Below, in pieces: positions 59,561-64,000 of a stretch of 64,000 nt of DNA. Numbering within the stretch: position 1 is the first letter of the stretch; each line of letters begins with the position of its first letter. The stretch lies in assembly GCA_017446225.1 (NCBI GenBank), contig JAFSRH010000016.1:62001-126000 (forward strand), written 5' to 3'. The translations under genes were made by a program, and so were the position numbers. Under the pieces are notes generated by a model that saw nothing but the letters and a program-made list of their open reading frames with translations, had not been told where the DNA came from and searched no databases. Source of the DNA: Oscillibacter sp. (GTDB lineage Bacteria > Bacillota > Clostridia > Oscillospirales > Oscillospiraceae).

Positions 59561-60401
59561 ATGGATTGCGCAACAGTCCGAGTTGAGCAAAGGCCTGATA
59601 AAGCCCGTCCTGTTCCACGTCCGCGGTCACGAAGTCGGCCACGGCCTTGATTTCGGGTCCGCCGTTGCCCATGGCCACCCCGAATGAACAGCACTGTAAC
59701 ATGGGGATATCTACTTTCGCGTCCCCGAAGGCGATGGTGTCGCGCATATCGGCCCCCAAGTAGTGAACCAGCGTATGGACAGCCCCGGCCTTGTCAATGT
59801 CCTTGACGCCCAAGTCCCCAAACAACGCTTCTTCTCCCTTGCCGCCCCAAGTCCCGGCGTGAAGGTCCGGAAACGCCTCTTTCGCGTCCAGATAGTCTTG
59901 ATAGTCCGAGAGCAGAAAACTGATTTTGTTCAGGTCGTCCCGGTAGAGTTCGCCGCCGAATATCATATCCGGGAACACGGAGCGGACCGTCAACTGTTCG
60001 GCGTCCGGGCTTTCCTTGCGTTTGGAATAGAGGCGTACCGCCTCCAGCGCGGCGGTTTCAAAGTGTTCGCTGGCGAACAGGCCGTTGTTGCTTTCCAAGT
60101 AGAATTCCAGTCCGCGCGCGTGGAGCCAGTCCACAACGTTCCGGCACTGCTCCGCCGTGATCAGACGGCGCATGACAACCGTTTCGTGGTCCTCCACGTA
60201 ACTGCCGTTGCCGCCGATCATCCCGTCAAGGCCGATGTCCCACAGGGGCGGGTAGACCTCCGCGCGGCTCCGGCCCGTGCAGATGTAGACGCGGTGTCCG
60301 TTCGCTCTGGCCCGGCGTATGGCCCGTACCGCGGATTCCGGTATCCGGTTTTCGTAATCGACAAGGGTCCCGTCCACGTCCAGAAAGATGATTTTCCCCA
60401 T
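59559..60401 (-). CDS. Cof-type HAD hydrolase
   Basis: A 280-residue HAD-IIB (Cof) phosphatase. The nucleophile motif is FLDVDGTLVD, motif II is ICTGRS, motif III has the Lys in GVKDIDKAGAV, and motif IV is IAFGDAKVDIPML. The cap domain spans about residues 85-185. The substrate is unknown; the family acts on sugar phosphates, FMN and similar compounds. SD GAAAGGAGC precedes the ATG. It is 20 bases after the SLH surface gene, possibly cotranscribed. Confidence 0.9.
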   Translation of the reverse strand: MGKIIFLDVDGTLVDYENRIPESAVRAIRRARANGHRVYICTGRSRAEVYPPLWDIGLDGMIGGNGSYVEDHETVVMRRLITAEQCRNVVDWLHARGLEFYLESNNGLFASEHFETAALEAVRLYSKRKESPDAEQLTVRSVFPDMIFGGELYRDDLNKISFLLSDYQDYLDAKEAFPDLHAGTWGGKGEEALFGDLGVKDIDKAGAVHTLVHYLGADMRDTIAFGDAKVDIPMLQCCSFGVAMGNGGPEIKAVADFVTADVEQDGLYQAFAQLGLLRNP

Positions 60402-60421
60402 AGTGTACGCTCCTTTCGGGT

Positions 60422-63400
60422 TCATGTCATGGCGCGGTAGAGAATGGCGGCCATTTGCAGACGCGTGAGCGTGGAATACGGATTCAGGTAACCGTTCTCC
60501 GTGCCCTGAAAGACGCCTAACTCCACTAACGCGCTCATGGCTTCCATGGCGTAGTAGGAGACCAGATAGCCGTCATGGAAACGGGACAGATTTTCAATCC
60601 GGGGGCTTGGAGCCTGTCCGGCGCGGACGAGACAGCGGTAAAGATAAACCGCCGCGTCCTGACGGGAAATGGCCTCCCCGGGGCGGAAATACTGTGAGGC
60701 TTCCGTAACGCCCAGCGCGCGGCCCGCGGAGATGTAGGGCGTGTAATAGAAATTGGGTTCCACGTCGTCATAGCCGCCGTTGCCGGGATAGTTCGGGAAG
60801 TTGTACATCCGGCCCAGTACGGTAATATAAGCGCCGCGGCGGGCGGGTCCGTCCGGTTCGTAGGTGGTGGGGGTGGTGCCGTTGAGGACGTTGTAATAGC
60901 GGAAGAAGTCGACCGCCGGGACGGCCCATGAACGGTTTGTCAGGTCGGTAAAGTAGGCGGATCTCTCCGGGGGGAGAACCTGTATACGCAGAATGCCGCT
61001 GTAGACGAGATTGTGAATATTGCGGGCGATATAGGTAATGGTAGCGGCGCCCCGGAAACCCGCTTTGGGGAGGAAGTAAATTTGTCCGAGGGTATCGGGG
61101 GTGTAGTCACGGGTGGAATCAAAGGGGGAGTAGAGGCCGGGGGAAAGGTAATTGAGAAGGAGTTTCCCGGCGGCCGGAGAGGGGGGCGTCAGACGAATGC
61201 TGACCACGTTCCCGATTTCCTTTTGCGCGGGGGAGAGGATGTCCGCGGCGCGGATGGCAAGGGCGGGGCCGCTGGTGGAGTAGGCGGCGAAAGCGCCGGA
61301 CGCGCTGTTAAGTCCGGGCCGCTGAACGGTAATGAGCAGATGTCCGGTGACGGACTCGCCTTCGGTGTTCCAGAGGTTGTACGGAACGCGTACGGTACCG
61401 GTGAAGGTATCGGGGGCAAGATAGTTGACGTTGGAAAGGTACGGTTCCGTGCCGGAGCGGTAATAGAGCGTGTGTTCCGTGACGCGGTTGGCGCCGTTGT
61501 CGTAGTACAGGGCGCCGGTCTCCGGCAGGGAGGGGAACCCGACATGATGAAATTCCTTTTCCGTGGCCACTCTGCTGATGTCCGAAAAGTCCGCCGTGGA
61601 CAGGTACAGGCGCGTCCCGCTGGTCGCGGACATACGGATCAGGTACGCGCCGTCATCGGAAACGGTCATGTAAATCTGTCCGCTGAACGCGGTGTCGCGG
61701 TCCGTGGTGGCGGTGAAGGGGATGGTGAAAGAGCCGGTGTAATTCTTGCGCGCCACAAAATTCAGGTTTCCAAGGCGGCTGACGCCGTACTCGGTATCTA
61801 CGTGTGCGGCGCCTGTGCGGCTGGTGTAGACCCGTCCGGTCCCCGAGGAGGGGAGGGAACGGAAATGGATGGAGACCAGTTCATAGCCGGTCCGTTCCTT
61901 GCACTCGTCTATGAAGTCTTTGGCCTCAAAGTAGACGCGCGCGCCGGGTCCGGTTTCGTAATGAAGCCGTTCGCGGAGTTCCTCCCCGGTGTCGGACCCG
62001 TTGGGATTGTTTACGGAAATACGTACCGTCCCGATAAAGTTTACGCCTTCGGTATCGTACCCGGTGAAGTAGAGGGAGAAGTTGCCGGAGTAGGCCGGAT
62101 TCGGGACAAAGGCCACGTTACTGATACTGGGGTTATACGTGCGGTAGTAGCGGGTGCCGCCGGAGACGATGCTTTCGTACACGCTGGAATTGACGTAACT
62201 GTAGTAAAGGGTGCCGTAACGGGACGCCGGCATGGTGAACGTCAGGTACTGCAAGGAGCGGTTGTAGACCGACATACTGTAATTGAAGAAGTCCTCCGAA
62301 CGGAAGTGAATGGGCGCGCCGTTGAGGGACGCGTAGGCAAGGGTATTCTCCTGCTGGCCCACGGAGACAAGAACCGAACCGGTAAAGGTCTTGTTGTTTA
62401 CTGTGAAGCCGTCATAATTGATTCTGACAATGCCGTTGACGTCCGGTTTCGGCACAAAGGTGACGTTCGAAATCATGTGCGCGGAATCGGAGACGTAATA
62501 ATTCCGGTTGCTGGCAACGCCGAAACCGGTGTCCCCTTCCGACACGTACCCTTCGTACAGCGTGCCCAGCTTGGTGTCGACCGACAGATTGGTGATGTAG
62601 GAGAGGCTTTCGTCCGTCATGGTCTGGCAGATGCTTTTCAGCTCGGACAACAGGGTACTCATTTTGAGAATACCGCCGTTCAGGTTCGCCTCAAGGTCGG
62701 AAGCCTTGTTTGCGGCTACGGAGACCTGACAAAGCACCGTATACGATCCGCCGGTACAGGTAATCGTACTGCTTCCCGCGCCCACGCCCCGGACCGTGGC
62801 CCCGGAAGCGGTCTGCGTGACGATGGCGACGCCGGTGTTACTGCTGCTCCACTCCCATGCGGGGATGGTCTGCGCGTCTCCGTACGAGGTCAGGATAATG
62901 TTTTCCATGCCGTTGACCGTCATGGCAATGCTGTTCGTTGAGAGCGTGACGCCGGAGACCACGATCGCACAGCTTGCGGGTTCGCTGTCGCCCACTTGCG
63001 CGGTAATGGTGGTCTGTCCGGGGTTTCCGGCCGCGAGGACGATCGTGTAGCCGGTTTTACCGGCAATCTGCGTGATATCGGGGTTAGCGATGGTCCACTT
63101 GATGTCGGCGCTGTCGGCAAGGGTAGTGGCGCGCAGACGACTGCTCGTGCCGGGGGCCATGGTAATGGTCGATTCCGAGAGGGAAACCGTAAGGCTTGTG
63201 TCGGCGGCTTCCACGTTGACGGTACAGGTGGCCGTGTACGCGCCGACTGTCAGCGTGAGGGTACATTTTCCGGCCTGAATGCCGCGCACGGTCCCGCCCG
63301 TGGACGTGGGGGTCACGGCGGCAATGCTGGTGTCGCCGCTCCGCCACTCCCAACTGGAGACCGGAATCTCCCGGCTGTCGCCGTACGTCAAAACGCTGAC

Positions 63401-64000
63401 TTCCGTGGTCCTTCCCGCCGTGACCGTGACCGTCTCCGAAGAAAAGGCAATGCCGGAGACAATCACCGTACAGGGCGTCACGGGACCGGATCCCGCCCGG
63501 ACGGAAAGCCGGGTCTCTCCGGTCGCGACCGCCGTTACCGTGACCTCATTGCCGCTTTCCGGGGAGACGGTCGCAATCCCGGTATTTTCCATGGTCCATT
63601 TGATGTCCTCCGGGTTGGCGTTGGATGTGGCGGTCAGGGTGCCGGTCTGTCCCTGCGAGAGGACAAGCGCCGTCTGCGAGAGCGTGACTTCCGCCGTCAC
63701 CTGCGGTTCGGCCTTGACCGTCACCGGACAGCTGCCCGTATACGTGCCATTGGTACAGGTAATCGTGGCGCTTCCTTCGCCGATGGCCCGCACCGTAACC
63801 ACGCCCTCCGTAATCTGTACGGACGCTCTCTCCGGCGCATCGCTGGCCCATCTCCATGAAGCGGCCTCCGCCTCTTTGGCCTTGCCGAACGTCTCCATGG
63901 AAACCGTCGCGGTACCGGGCACTTCCAAGCTCAGGCTCGCGGGCGTGATGACAACGCCCGATACTGTCACCGCGCAACGGGCCGAGACTTCGCCCGCACG
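60422..64000 (-). CDS. Surface protein with Big_2 Ig-like repeats and SLH domains (5' end off the window)
   Basis: At least 1192 residues; the frame is open to the right edge, so the true start and any signal peptide lie outside. From the N-terminal side: five Big_2 Ig-like domains of about 80 residues (roughly 63970-62715) that alternate between two types. Next come five repeats of about 110 residues with a G-x-L-Y-Y...NVxFVP...FxG...IxV pattern (62715-60970). Last are three SLH-like motifs (YFTDLTNRSWAVPAVDFF, YFRPGEAISRQDAAVYLYR, LNPYSTLTRLQMAAILYR) for wall attachment. It is likely an S-layer-type adhesin or structural protein. Confidence 0.9.
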   Translation of the reverse strand, partial: RAGEVSARCAVTVSGVVITPASLSLEVPGTATVSMETFGKAKEAEAASWRWASDAPERASVQITEGVVTVRAIGEGSATITCTNGTYTGSCPVTVKAEPQVTAEVTLSQTALVLSQGQTGTLTATSNANPEDIKWTMENTGIATVSPESGNEVTVTAVATGETRLSVRAGSGPVTPCTVIVSGIAFSSETVTVTAGRTTEVSVLTYGDSREIPVSSWEWRSGDTSIAAVTPTSTGGTVRGIQAGKCTLTLTVGAYTATCTVNVEAADTSLTVSLSESTITMAPGTSSRLRATTLADSADIKWTIANPDITQIAGKTGYTIVLAAGNPGQTTITAQVGDSEPASCAIVVSGVTLSTNSIAMTVNGMENIILTSYGDAQTIPAWEWSSSNTGVAIVTQTASGATVRGVGAGSSTITCTGGSYTVLCQVSVAANKASDLEANLNGGILKMSTLLSELKSICQTMTDESLSYITNLSVDTKLGTLYEGYVSEGDTGFGVASNRNYYVSDSAHMISNVTFVPKPDVNGIVRINYDGFTVNNKTFTGSVLVSVGQQENTLAYASLNGAPIHFRSEDFFNYSMSVYNRSLQYLTFTMPASRYGTLYYSYVNSSVYESIVSGGTRYYRTYNPSISNVAFVPNPAYSGNFSLYFTGYDTEGVNFIGTVRISVNNPNGSDTGEELRERLHYETGPGARVYFEAKDFIDECKERTGYELVSIHFRSLPSSGTGRVYTSRTGAAHVDTEYGVSRLGNLNFVARKNYTGSFTIPFTATTDRDTAFSGQIYMTVSDDGAYLIRMSATSGTRLYLSTADFSDISRVATEKEFHHVGFPSLPETGALYYDNGANRVTEHTLYYRSGTEPYLSNVNYLAPDTFTGTVRVPYNLWNTEGESVTGHLLITVQRPGLNSASGAFAAYSTSGPALAIRAADILSPAQKEIGNVVSIRLTPPSPAAGKLLLNYLSPGLYSPFDSTRDYTPDTLGQIYFLPKAGFRGAATITYIARNIHNLVYSGILRIQVLPPERSAYFTDLTNRSWAVPAVDFFRYYNVLNGTTPTTYEPDGPARRGAYITVLGRMYNFPNYPGNGGYDDVEPNFYYTPYISAGRALGVTEASQYFRPGEAISRQDAAVYLYRCLVRAGQAPSPRIENLSRFHDGYLVSYYAMEAMSALVELGVFQGTENGYLNPYSTLTRLQMAAILYRAMT

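Noticed and set aside
61013..62941. A 642-codon plus-strand frame opposite the SLH protein
   Set aside because: It is the antisense shadow of a GC-rich repeat gene. It has no SD, low-complexity composition (Gly, Val, Arg) and no family features.

Overview
The window is a GC-rich chromosome segment of a spore-forming Clostridia, most likely an Oscillospirales/Ruminococcaceae-type gut anaerobe. This rests on gene content and order: yicC-remA-gmk-rpoZ-priA-def-fmt-rsmB-rlmN-stp-pknB-rsgA, smc-ftsY-rph-rdgB-yhbY-nadD-lytR-rsfS-leuS, a SpoVA subunit, a GerMN lipoprotein, PASTA-kinase signalling and an SLH surface protein. It also fits the sigma-A type promoters and intrinsic terminators seen throughout. 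Taxonomy is inferred from gene families, not from a search.

Layout. 1-14.6 kb is a dense plus-strand housekeeping block: RNA polymerase omega, replication restart, start of translation, rRNA/tRNA methylation, Ser/Thr kinase and phosphatase, then ilvBN. 14.6-19.6 kb is mixed: tRNA-Thr, a small protein plus SpoVAE, tRNA-Pro, a minus-strand pair of unknown genes, a coiled-coil/glycine-zipper pair, an AI-2E-family permease and a divergent AraC regulator. 19.7-25.2 kb holds proX-recR, a VapBC locus whose toxin gene is split by a 593-bp inverted-repeat element, a ROK sugar kinase with comF, and mreB. 25.2-28.5 kb (minus) is a two-component system with a GerMN lipoprotein, next to tRNA-Ser. 28.5-31.1 kb codes a lipoprotein and a membrane GDPD. 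31.1-37.2 kb (minus) is a pyrimidine operon, pyrC-K-D-F-(DUF2500)-E-B-I. 37.3-49.3 kb is the smc to leuS operon. 49.4-52.4 kb holds rpsU, five tRNAs, a PRTase, ruvX and a TtcA-like gene. 52.4-54.8 kb is an accessory zone: a structured leader, an orphan type IV pilin, a solo antitoxin-like gene and a signal-less amidase. 54.8-64 kb has a MsmK/UgpC-type ATPase, ilvE, a membrane protein, a HAD phosphatase and a large Ig-repeat/SLH surface protein that runs off the right edge.

How the genes fit together. ilvBN and ilvE cover two steps of branched-chain amino-acid synthesis but sit 42 kb apart. The pyr operon covers carbamoyl-aspartate to UMP apart from carbamoyl-phosphate synthesis. Stp/PknB, the two-component pair and the LCP, MreB and amidase genes are cell-envelope functions.

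The most distinctive things are: the vapC insertion, which can be undone exactly in silico to restore an intact toxin frame; an RdgB with nine 36-bp repeats and a polybasic tail; a NadD-YqeK fusion; a structured, possibly switching leader ahead of the orphan pilin; a duplicated motif in the rpsU leader; and an alternating two-type Ig-repeat surface protein. I saw no CRISPR array, complete prophage or autonomous transposase.
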